Positions 1 through 5,977 of a stretch of 6,893 nt of DNA are shown here, in pieces; within the stretch, counting starts at the first letter, position 1; each line of letters begins with the position of its first letter. The stretch is from assembly GCA_964555065.1 (NCBI GenBank), contig CAZKRB010000095.1:1-6893 (forward strand), in the 5' to 3' direction. Below the pieces are notes generated by a model. That model saw only the letters and a list, made by a program, of their open reading frames with translations. It did not search any database and was not told the DNA's origin. Made by a program: the position numbers and the translations under genes. Source of the stretch: Syntrophus sp964555065 (GTDB lineage Bacteria; Desulfobacterota; Syntrophia; Syntrophales; Syntrophaceae).

Positions 1-2110
1 CCACTTCCGTCTTGCCGAAGCCCGCGTCGCCGCAGATCAGCCGGTCCATGGGCTTAGCGGCGTTCATGTCGGCATGGATGTCTTCAATGGCTCTCGCCTG
101 ATCGGGGGTTTCGTCGTAGGCAAAAGCGGCGCAGAACTCTTCATAAACCGCATCGGGCGGGGCAAAAGACCGCCGCTCCATGACCTCCCGGGCGGCATAG
201 ATGGCGACGAGCTCTTCGGCCACTTCCCGGATCGATTTCTTCACCCGCTCCCGGACGGCGTCCCAGGACGTCCCGCCCAGCTTGTCCACCTTGGGGACGT
301 AATCGTCGGGGCCGATGTAGCGGGAAATCTGATCGAGGCGGTCCACGGGCAGGTAGAGCTTGTCGCCGCCCTGGTACCCGATGAGCAGAAAATCGTTGGC
401 GATGCCGCCCACGTGCAGCTTCTGCAGACCCTGATAGCGGCCGATGCCGTGCTCCTTGTGGACGACATAGTCTCCCTCCTTCAGCTCGCCGAAGGAGCGC
501 AGGAAGTACCCCTCCCGGGCGGAGCGGATGCGCCTGCCTGCGGTCTTTTTCCCGAAGAGTTCCTCTTCGCTGACGGCGACCAGTTTCAGATCGGGAAAGA
601 GAAAGCTGCGGCTCAGCCGGCCTTCCCTCAGGCTCAGGACGCCCGGTCCCGAATGGCGAAAGACCTCGTCGATCAGGGCGCCTTCCGGAATCCGGACGGG
701 CAGGTCATACTGCTCCAGGAGATGGCGCATCCGCTGCAGGTCTTCCTTCCCGGAGCAGAGGAACGCTACCAGCATGCCCTCGCGGAGCCGGAGGCGGATC
801 CGCTCGACCACAGGGGCAAGGAGCGTTTCTTCCCTGCCGGCCTCCCGGTGGAGCTCGCCCAGCTTCAGGTCCGTATCCAGGGGGAGGTGCAGGGATTCGA
901 CCCGGGGAGGGGGCGATTTCCCCTCCGGGTCGAGGGGAACGTTCGGCGATGACGCCGGCCGGTCGAGGGCGAGGCCCTCCAGGATCAGCCGCTGAAAACG
1001 GCGCAGATCCTTTAAAAAGGAAGTCCTGGATACATAGGAGGCTTCCCGTTCCAGGTAGAATTTCCCCTCCCGCTTTGCCTTCAGCAGGGAGCGGTCGATT
1101 TCGTTTTCAATGCTTTCCCCGGCATTTTCCAGGGCCAGCGCGTCGTCCATGACAATGAGGCAATCGGCGGGGAGGTAATCGAAGAGGGTTCCCAGGCGGA
1201 GGGCCGTCTTCCTGCCGGATCCTGCGGCGGGAGGGGCGGACACCGCCGGGAGGAGGTCCTCATAGAAGAGCGGCAGAAAAAGAGGATTGAACGAGGTGGA
1301 GAGTCCGGCTTCAATCATCTCCGCCAGCCGTTCTCTCAAGTCCCGGGGCAATTCCAGGGCCTTCGCCCGGGCGCGGATGTACTGCAGCGCCCTCTGCCGG
1401 CGCTCTTCGGAGAGAATCACCTCCCTTGCCGGAGACAGGACAAAGGCGTCCCGTCGGCCCGTGGAACGCTGGGAGGCGGGGTCGAAGGAGCGCAGCGACT
1501 CCAGTTCGTCGCCATTGAATTCCATCCGGAGGGGCTGATCTTCCAGGGGAGGGAAAACATCCAGCACATGCCCCCGCAGGCCGAACTCCCCCTTACCCTC
1601 CACAAGGGTCACGCGCGAATATCCGCCGGCCGCAAGCCTGGTTACCAGGTCCTCTCGGGGGATTTCTGCCCCCGGCGTGAGGATTTCCAGGTAAGAATCC
1701 AGGATGGCGCGCGGGACGACCTTCTGCATGAGAGCTTTCAGGGATGCCACGATCACGGCCGGTTCATCGGCCAGCAGCCGGGAGAGGACTTCCATCCGGA
1801 CCAGCTCGACGTCCCGCTGGAGGGCGAACATGTCCGTCGTCTGGATGTCCCAGGGAGGATAAAGGAGAACCTTTCCCTCGCCGAGAAAAAGGGAAAGATC
1901 GGAAAAGGTTTCCCTTGCCTCCTTTTCCGTGGGGCTCAAGACGAGGATGGGCCGTTCGAGCTGTTTCGTCAGCGCCGCGATCAGAAAGGCATTGGCCGAG
2001 CCGTGCAGCCGATTGACGGACAGCCGCTCCACGCCCTGCGCAATTTTCTCGGAAAGCATCCGGAGAACCGGAGCGGAAGGTCCTTTGGGGAGAGATACGA
2101 TTTTTCTCAA
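1..2110 (-). CDS. mfd: Transcription-repair coupling factor Mfd (3' end beyond window)
   Basis: Mfd is a cytoplasmic ATP-dependent DNA translocase. It removes RNA polymerase stalled at lesions and recruits UvrA for nucleotide excision repair. One minus-strand frame stays open from about 2167 to the left edge and gives 703 residues from a TTG at 2110. Family full length is about 1150 residues. Visible in order: a UvrB-like N-terminal module with YPPWDIQTTDMFALQR near residue 84 and GEFGLRGHVLDVFPP at 174-188; a divergent middle module; the RNA-polymerase-interacting (CarD-like) domain with EGDYVVHKEHGIGRYQG at 545-561; and the translocase Walker A, GDAGFGKTEV at 694-703, where the window ends. 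The rest of the translocase motor and the C-terminal domain are outside. The start is uncertain. TTG 2110 has a weak GATAGAAG upstream, and the next in-frame ATG is at 2068 without a clear ribosome binding site. No frameshift was found. It lies 110 nt downstream of nadA in the same direction. Confidence 0.96.
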   Translation of the reverse strand, partial: MRKIVSLPKGPSAPVLRMLSEKIAQGVERLSVNRLHGSANAFLIAALTKQLERPILVLSPTEKEARETFSDLSLFLGEGKVLLYPPWDIQTTDMFALQRDVELVRMEVLSRLLADEPAVIVASLKALMQKVVPRAILDSYLEILTPGAEIPREDLVTRLAAGGYSRVTLVEGKGEFGLRGHVLDVFPPLEDQPLRMEFNGDELESLRSFDPASQRSTGRRDAFVLSPAREVILSEERRQRALQYIRARAKALELPRDLRERLAEMIEAGLSTSFNPLFLPLFYEDLLPAVSAPPAAGSGRKTALRLGTLFDYLPADCLIVMDDALALENAGESIENEIDRSLLKAKREGKFYLEREASYVSRTSFLKDLRRFQRLILEGLALDRPASSPNVPLDPEGKSPPPRVESLHLPLDTDLKLGELHREAGREETLLAPVVERIRLRLREGMLVAFLCSGKEDLQRMRHLLEQYDLPVRIPEGALIDEVFRHSGPGVLSLREGRLSRSFLFPDLKLVAVSEEELFGKKTAGRRIRSAREGYFLRSFGELKEGDYVVHKEHGIGRYQGLQKLHVGGIANDFLLIGYQGGDKLYLPVDRLDQISRYIGPDDYVPKVDKLGGTSWDAVRERVKKSIREVAEELVAIYAAREVMERRSFAPPDAVYEEFCAAFAYDETPDQARAIEDIHADMNAAKPMDRLICGDAGFGKTEV

Positions 2111-2124
2111 GGTAAAAACTTCTA

Positions 2125-2219
2125 TCGGGGATTTTTTGTGACGGGAATTCCCGTCAATCCCGCAACGTCACTAAAATTAGCCATGACCGATCCCGATGGA
2201 AACAGGTCGGGGATTTTTT
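2125..2219. repeat. 13-nt direct repeat in the nadA-mfd gap
   Basis: TCGGGGATTTTTT occurs at 2125-2137 and again at 2207-2219. One copy abuts the nadA stop. The other lies just upstream of the presumed mfd start. In the minus-strand RNA, both copies can pair with the single ATCGGGAT segment between them (2197-2190). Confidence 0.7.
2139..2156. repeat. Perfect 18-bp palindrome upstream of mfd
   Basis: TGACGGGAATTCCCGTCA is fully self-complementary. In RNA it could form a 7-bp stem with an AATT loop. In DNA it has the symmetry of a dimeric regulator's operator. It lies 29 nt upstream of the presumed mfd TTG. Confidence 0.6.
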
Positions 2220-2221
2220 TT
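2190..2221 (+). terminator. Hairpin followed by a T-tract, plus-strand orientation
   Basis: ATCCCGA (2190-2196) can pair with TCGGG-AT (2207-2214, one bulged G at 2212) across a 10-nt loop. Eight Ts follow (2214-2221). This has the form of an intrinsic terminator for plus-strand transcription, yet the flanking genes nadA and mfd are on the minus strand. It may block antisense transcripts entering nadA. In the minus-strand RNA the same hairpin forms without a U-tract, so it would not terminate nadA transcription intrinsically. Confidence 0.35.
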
Positions 2222-3132
2222 CAGCGGACGGCCAGCATCCGGTCCAGGGCCTTTTTCGCGGGGATGCGGATCTCGTCGGGTACTTTGATGACCGGCTTCA
2301 TTGCTTTCAGGCATTCCAGAATGTTTTCCAGGGTGATCAGCTTCATGGTCTCACAGATCAGGCTGTCCGAAGGGCAGATGAACGTCTTTTCCGGGTTCTG
2401 CTTCTTCAGGGGGGTCATGATCCCGATTTCCGTCCCGACGATGATTTCCGGGGCTTCCGTTTTCCCGCAGAACTCGATCATGGCCGCCGTGCTGCCGACG
2501 AAGTCCGCCATTTCCAGGATGGCGGCGTTGCATTCCGGGTGGGCGATGAACATGGCCCTGGGATGTTCCGCCTTGGCCCGGGCGATCTCTTCGGGCAGGA
2601 CGAAATGATGGATGGGGCAGAAGCCGTCCCAGGGGATGATCTCCTTGTCCGTGAACCGGGCCACGTAGCGGGCCAGGTTGCCGTCGGGGATCATGAGGAT
2701 CTGCCGGGCATCCCGCAGGCTTTCGACCACCTTGAGGGCGTTGGACGAGGTGCAGCAGACATCGGAGTGCGCCTTGATCTCCGCCGAGGAATTGATGTAG
2801 GTGACCACCGCCGCTTCGGGGTGCTGCTGCCGGGCTTCGGCCAAGGCCGCGGGCGTGACCTTGTCGGCCAGGGGGCAGCCTGCACCCAGATGGGGCAGGA
2901 GGACGGTCTTGTCCGGCGAGAGAATGGAGGCGCTTTCCGCCATGAAATGGACGCCGGCAAAAACGATCACTTCGGCATCCGTCCGGGCCGCTTCGATGCT
3001 CAGGGCCAGGGAATCGCCCAGAAAATCGGCAATCTCCTGGATTTCTTCCCGCTGGTAATAATGGGCCAGCAGGATGGCCTTCCTTTCGGAAAGGAGCTTG
3101 CGGATTTCTGACTGCAGGTCGGATGGTTTCAT
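2221..3132 (-). CDS. nadA: Quinolinate synthase A
   Basis: NadA condenses iminoaspartate with dihydroxyacetone phosphate to form quinolinate in de novo NAD synthesis. It is a cytoplasmic, oxygen-sensitive enzyme with a [4Fe-4S] cluster bound by three cysteines. The 303-residue product matches the compact form of the family (about 300 residues; the E. coli enzyme is about 350). Seen in the sequence: LLAHYYQ at 21-27 with His24 and Tyr26; GAGCPLADK with Cys86; VTYINSS at 110-116 with Tyr112 and Asn114; DGFCPIHH with Cys172; AHPECN with His198 and Glu200; and FICPSDSLICE with Cys253 and Cys260. Cys86, Cys172 and Cys253 have the spacing expected of the three cluster ligands. The ATG at 3132 is preceded by GAGG with 9 nt spacing. 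nadB and nadC are not in the window. The stop codon abuts an A-run on the coding strand, followed by the nadA-mfd hairpin region. The gene is divergent from moeA. Confidence 0.97.
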   Translation of the reverse strand: MKPSDLQSEIRKLLSERKAILLAHYYQREEIQEIADFLGDSLALSIEAARTDAEVIVFAGVHFMAESASILSPDKTVLLPHLGAGCPLADKVTPAALAEARQQHPEAAVVTYINSSAEIKAHSDVCCTSSNALKVVESLRDARQILMIPDGNLARYVARFTDKEIIPWDGFCPIHHFVLPEEIARAKAEHPRAMFIAHPECNAAILEMADFVGSTAAMIEFCGKTEAPEIIVGTEIGIMTPLKKQNPEKTFICPSDSLICETMKLITLENILECLKAMKPVIKVPDEIRIPAKKALDRMLAVR

Positions 3133-3176
3133 CGGTCTGGACCTCGATTCGGGAAGATAGAACTCTCAGCGCTTGA

Positions 3177-3210
3177 AATATACTATAAAAACCGACAATA
3201 CAAGATGAAA
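3177..3210 (-). promoter_or_regulatory. Candidate nadA promoter
   Basis: On the minus strand, TTTCAT (3210-3205) and TATAGT (3187-3182) are 17 nt apart, giving 4/6 and 5/6 matches to sigma70-type -35 and -10 boxes. A second possible -10, TATATT, overlaps at 3182-3177. The position, about 50 nt upstream of the nadA ATG, is reasonable. This is a motif match only. Confidence 0.35.
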
Positions 3211-3227
3211 AACACGGTAGGCGGCGG

Positions 3228-3256
3228 TTGACAGATGCAGGGAATTAGGATAAATC
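3228..3256 (+). promoter_or_regulatory. Candidate moeA promoter
   Basis: A perfect TTGACA occurs at 3228-3233. Behind it is only a weak -10 such as GATAAA at 3249-3254 (15 nt spacing) or TAAATC at 3251-3256 (17 nt). It would give a leader of about 75-80 nt before the moeA ATG. The -35 is convincing by itself but the -10 is not. Confidence 0.3.
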
Positions 3257-3330
3257 TCCGAACGTTCCCGATGCCGACGCGTGGGCGCAGTGCAAAGGTT
3301 CAGTGCCGGGAGCGGAAAAAGCCGCAAAAA

Positions 3331-3335
3331 AGGAG
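3331..3335 (+). promoter_or_regulatory. Ribosome binding site deciding the moeA start
   Basis: AGGAG, preceded by a run of A residues, sits 4 nt before the ATG at 3340. The upstream in-frame ATG at 3235 has no comparable site, so this places translation initiation at 3340. Confidence 0.75.
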
Positions 3336-3339
3336 TGCC

Positions 3340-4590
3340 ATGATTCCCGTTGCCGAGGCTCTTGATATCATCCTGAAGGACACCGTCCCCTTGGGGAAGG
3401 AAAAAGTCAGCATCCTGAATGCCCTGGGGCGCGTCCTCGGGGAGGACCTATTGGCCCGGCGGCCGATTCCGCCGCGGGATAATTCCGCCATGGACGGCTT
3501 CGCCGTGCATTGGGAGGATACGCAAGGCGCGACGCCCTCCAGCCCGGTTGCGCTGGAGGTGATCGAGAATATTCCCGCGGGCGCGATTCCCCGCTGTGTC
3601 GTCGGGGCCGGCCAGGCGGCGAGAATCATGACGGGCGGACCGATTCCCGAGGGCGCCGACGCCGTGATCCGGGTCGAGGATGCCCGGCAGGAGGGAAACC
3701 GGGTGACCTTGACGGCAGCGGCGGGAAAAGGTGAATTTGTCCGCTTCGTCGGGGAGGATGTTCTGGAAGGGGAACGGGTCATTGACGCCGGATCGGTGAT
3801 CCGTCCCGCGGAAGTGGGAATGATGGCGGCATTGGGAAAGTCTTTTGTCTCCGTGTATCAACGCCCGGTCGTGGCGGTCATCGCTACGGGTGACGAACTG
3901 GCGGATATCGACGATCCGGTTTCCTCCTGGAAGATCGTCAACAGCAATGCCTACTCCCTTACCGCCCAGATTCTTGAATGCGGCGCCATTCCCCTTCAGG
4001 CGGGGATCGCCGGAGATAACCGTGAAGATCTGCTGGCGAAGTTTCAGCCGGCCCTCCGGGCCGATGTCATCCTTTCTTCCGGTGGGGTTTCCCTGGGCGA
4101 TTATGATCTGGTCAAAGACATCATGACGGAAGTAGGGACCGCCATCGAGTTCTGGCGGGTGGCGATGAAGCCGGGGAAACCCCTGGTGTTCGGCAGGATC
4201 GGCGGAAAACCGATCTTCGGCCTTCCGGGAAATCCGGTTTCGACTATGGTTTCCTTCGAACAGTTTGTTCGTCCTGTCCTTCTGAAGATGATGGGACATC
4301 GGCACCTCTTTCGAAGAACGATCCAGGCAATTCTGAAGGAAGAATTGGACAAGCAGCCGGAGCTGACTTATTTTGTGCGCGTTCAGGTGAAGCGCGAGGG
4401 CAATGATTATGTGGCCGTAACGACCGGGGAGCAGAGTTCCGGCGTTCTCAAGTCCATGGTGCGGGCCAATGGCCTGGCGATTCTTCCCAAGGGCGTACGA
4501 AAAATTTCTTCCGGTGAACGGGTTACCGTACAGATGATCGATGATTCCTTCAACATGACCCTGAACCCGGAATATCTCCCGGAGAGATAA
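3340..4590 (+). CDS. moeA: Molybdopterin molybdenumtransferase MoeA
   Basis: MoeA inserts molybdate (or tungstate in some anaerobes) into adenylylated molybdopterin, the last common step of Moco/Wco synthesis in the cytoplasm. The product has 416 residues, close to the usual ~410. Visible: the signature PRDNSAMDGFAV at 45-56 with Asp52; MTGGPIPEGADAVIRVED at 97-114; a GED with Asp140; TGDELAD at 183-189 with Glu186; GDN with Asp226; the MogA-like SSGGVSLGDYD at 246-256 with Asp256; KPGKPLVFG at 277-285; and GLPGNPVST at 294-302. These acidic residues correspond to the catalytic-site acids known in E. coli MoeA. A C-terminal beta domain ends at NPEYLPER. The frame is open further upstream to an ATG at 3235, but the ATG at 3340 is chosen. 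It has AGGAG 4 nt upstream, it begins at the conserved N-terminus (MIPVAEALDI), and the upstream codons lack family resemblance. selC's promoter starts 3 nt after the stop. Confidence 0.97.
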   Translation: MIPVAEALDIILKDTVPLGKEKVSILNALGRVLGEDLLARRPIPPRDNSAMDGFAVHWEDTQGATPSSPVALEVIENIPAGAIPRCVVGAGQAARIMTGGPIPEGADAVIRVEDARQEGNRVTLTAAAGKGEFVRFVGEDVLEGERVIDAGSVIRPAEVGMMAALGKSFVSVYQRPVVAVIATGDELADIDDPVSSWKIVNSNAYSLTAQILECGAIPLQAGIAGDNREDLLAKFQPALRADVILSSGGVSLGDYDLVKDIMTEVGTAIEFWRVAMKPGKPLVFGRIGGKPIFGLPGNPVSTMVSFEQFVRPVLLKMMGHRHLFRRTIQAILKEELDKQPELTYFVRVQVKREGNDYVAVTTGEQSSGVLKSMVRANGLAILPKGVRKISSGERVTVQMIDDSFNMTLNPEYLPER

Positions 4591-4593
4591 TCG

Positions 4594-4623
4594 TTGACAG
4601 GCATTGCCTGATTGGGGTTTAAT
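4594..4623 (+). promoter_or_regulatory. Probable selC promoter
   Basis: TTGACA at 4594-4599 is a perfect -35. TTTAAT at 4618-4623 matches the -10 in 5 of 6 positions with an 18-nt spacer. A GC-rich stretch (GCCGCG) follows the -10, as is common for stringently controlled stable-RNA promoters. Transcription would begin near 4630, about 40 nt before the mature tRNA. The -35 begins 3 nt after the moeA stop. Confidence 0.6.
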
Positions 4624-4670
4624 GCCGCGACTTAAATAAAACATCCTGTTTTTCCCTTGATCTCTCCAAC

Positions 4671-4768
4671 GGAAGTGCCAAGGTCACTGGTGGGCCTCCC
4701 GGACTTCAAATCCGGTGTGGGGCGCTAAAACCGTCCCAGGTGGGTTCGATTCCCATGCACTTCCGCCA
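4671..4768 (+). tRNA. selC: tRNA-Sec (anticodon UCA)
   Basis: This gene encodes the selenocysteine tRNA that decodes UGA within a SECIS context, together with SelB. The 98-nt sequence folds as expected. The acceptor stem has 8 bp, GGAAGTGC (4671-4678) with GCACTTCC (4757-4764), followed by discriminator G and encoded CCA (4766-4768). The anticodon arm is CCGGA/TCCGG with loop CTTCAAA and anticodon TCA at 4706-4708. The T-arm has 5 bp (GTGGG/CCCAT) around TTCGATT. The D-arm is extended and there is a long variable arm of about 20 nt. The 8+5 acceptor/T-arm architecture and the long D-stem are hallmarks of bacterial tRNA-Sec. It is intact despite the adjacent integration, as expected when the element restores the 3' part. 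No terminator is visible directly after CCA. The whole gene except its first 13 nt is antisense to the integrase frame. Confidence 0.98.
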
Positions 4769-5907
4769 TTTATTACTGATTTTATTGACTTTTTCCTTGA
4801 TGAACCTGTCCCCCGAATGTCCCCCGGAAATTCAAGAATCTTTCTTTCCATCAAACGTCTTTTTGCGTCAATCTGCACATCCGCATACTTCAAAACGCTA
4901 TCCCGCCTAGCGTGATCCGTGATCATTTGCAGTTCATCCACGCTTAAGCCTTTTTCATTGATGTACTGGGAACAAGTTGAATGCTTTAGCCCTGCATACA
5001 TCCTTATCTTTTCGCCAACCTTCTGGCAGGCTTGAGCCCACAGATCAACAAGGTAGTCGTGCTGATAATGTTTACCCTTCAGTTTTCCGTGAGAGTTCAC
5101 AAAAAAGAACGATCCAAACGAAGCCGGCATTTTGTCCATGATCGGCTTGAACTCAGAATGGCAGGGGATAACGTGTTGCTTGTGTGTCTTCGTGTAATTA
5201 ACGAGTGTCTTATTGGAAAAAGTTCGTCTTATGATGAAGGCGTCTAAGGTCCTGTCGTAATCTTCCTTGAAAAGTGCCATAGCTTCGGAAGGTCTTCTTG
5301 CGTGATACTTCAACCACCAAAATATAGGCTGATGTTCTTCAGGTATCGCCTCGATGATTTTTATCTGCCTGTTTTCAGGCAACCAAGTAATGATCGGATC
5401 AACAATCCCGTATTTGTTTTTTTCCGGAAAAGGCGGCATTGCTTGAATGCGTCCGGATTTCCAAGCAAAATCAAGGCATTTATGAAGGCAATACATCACG
5501 TTCATTTTTCCTTTACCTGATCTCTTTATGTCGCCCAGTAACCGGCAAAGGACATCATATTGAATTTCGTGCAGTTGAAAGGGATTTCTTTCAAACCAAG
5601 GAATGAGATGATTTTTAACGGAATTCAGATAATCCTTGTAGGCAGCCGGTGAAAGGTGGGGTTTTTCTTCTTCAACCCATTCCTGCAAATAGGGAATGAC
5701 GTTTGTGGGGACTTCTTTCGTGTATTTCTCAATGCGAAAGAATCCTTTTTCAACATCAGCCTGCATACAGGCAAGCAGTTTTTCTGCAATCTTCTTGTGA
5801 TACAAGTATTCGCCATTGTATTTATAAATCTTGTATCGTTTTCCCTTTTGATTCCAGGCAACATAATAATACCCGCGGTCACTCCTGAAATGGATTGAAC
5901 CTTTCAT
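4684..5907 (-). CDS. Tyrosine recombinase (integrase) targeting selC
   Basis: This integrase would catalyse integration and excision of the element at selC. From ATG 5907 it has 407 residues, a usual integrase length. The N-terminal part (about 1-60; RGYYYVAWNQKGKRYKIY) resembles an arm-type DNA-binding domain. Residues about 65-155 look like the core-binding SAM-like domain. The catalytic domain follows, with Arg205 in YHARRPSEAM, a candidate beta-hairpin Lys240 or Lys243 in TKTHKQHVIP, box II as AGLKHST at 305-311, His332 in ITDHARRD, and nucleophile Tyr341 in LKYADV. Box II is unusual: the canonical H-x-x-R is replaced, with Lys308 at the arginine position and no histidine three residues earlier. 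Residues 381-407, including AWESNPPGTVLAPHTGFE, are read from the complement of selC and the stop lies inside the tRNA. An alternative start is TTG 5961 (425 residues), which has the better Shine-Dalgarno; I prefer ATG 5907 because the N-terminus then fits the family. rep is just upstream, so the two are probably cotranscribed. Confidence 0.93.
   Translation of the reverse strand: MKGSIHFRSDRGYYYVAWNQKGKRYKIYKYNGEYLYHKKIAEKLLACMQADVEKGFFRIEKYTKEVPTNVIPYLQEWVEEEKPHLSPAAYKDYLNSVKNHLIPWFERNPFQLHEIQYDVLCRLLGDIKRSGKGKMNVMYCLHKCLDFAWKSGRIQAMPPFPEKNKYGIVDPIITWLPENRQIKIIEAIPEEHQPIFWWLKYHARRPSEAMALFKEDYDRTLDAFIIRRTFSNKTLVNYTKTHKQHVIPCHSEFKPIMDKMPASFGSFFFVNSHGKLKGKHYQHDYLVDLWAQACQKVGEKIRMYAGLKHSTCSQYINEKGLSVDELQMITDHARRDSVLKYADVQIDAKRRLMERKILEFPGDIRGTGSSRKKSIKSVINGGSAWESNPPGTVLAPHTGFEVREAHQ
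4740..4768. other. Candidate attachment-site core in the 3' end of selC
   Basis: The T-arm, acceptor 3' strand and CCA of selC lie at the sharp junction between GC-rich host DNA and the AT-rich element with its integrase. Tyrosine recombinases that use tRNA genes usually cross over in the anticodon or T-arm and restore the 3' portion. The exact core cannot be defined because the second copy would lie beyond the right edge. Confidence 0.4.
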
Positions 5908-5970
5908 ACATAATTCCCCCCCGTTGAAAGGGAAGTTATCATGTCTAGCGGGTAAATTCAATTTCGGGTG

Positions 5971-5975
5971 CCTCC
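5971..5975 (-). promoter_or_regulatory. Strong Shine-Dalgarno before the alternative integrase start
   Basis: On the minus strand GGAGG lies 9 nt before the in-frame TTG at 5961 and 2 nt after the rep stop. It could support initiation at TTG 5961 or coupled translation from rep. The ATG at 5907 has only a G-rich stretch (7 Gs at 5922-5916) as a binding site. The two signals leave the integrase start unresolved. Confidence 0.45.
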
Positions 5976-5977
5976 GG

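Noticed and set aside
2..9. CACTTCCG matching part of the selC 3' end, as a second attachment site
   Set aside because: It is only 8 nt, lies in the mfd Walker A coding sequence, and is on the host side of selC, so it is a chance match.
74..952. Long plus-strand open frame of 292 codons opposite mfd
   Set aside because: It is antisense to clearly conserved Mfd sequence, including the RNA-polymerase-interacting domain, and its translation is low in complexity with no recognisable domain.
2122..2184. 20-codon minus-strand frame between nadA and mfd
   Set aside because: It has only a weak ribosome binding site and no known homologue. It is kept only as part of the attenuation idea, not as a gene.
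1568..2608. Plus-strand open frame of 346 codons spanning the mfd 5' end and the nadA 3' end
   Set aside because: It crosses two well-supported minus-strand genes and a plus-strand terminator-like hairpin, and it has no family resemblance.
3235..3339. N-terminal extension of moeA from the ATG at 3235
   Set aside because: It lacks a ribosome binding site, does not resemble MoeA N-termini, and the ATG at 3340 has AGGAG at a suitable distance.
3234..3339. Possible Moco riboswitch in the moeA leader
   Set aside because: I could not match the conserved core of the Moco RNA motif. Only a small GCGG/CCGC hairpin at 3312-3325 is visible.
4598..4626. Hairpin after moeA (CAGGC-ATT-GCCTG, or GGCATT with AATGCC) as a terminator
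   Set aside because: No T-run follows either form, and the region coincides with the better-supported selC promoter.
3448..4644. Minus-strand open frame of 398 codons opposite moeA
   Set aside because: moeA in the other strand carries full family signatures. The long antisense frame is a by-product of GC-rich codon usage.
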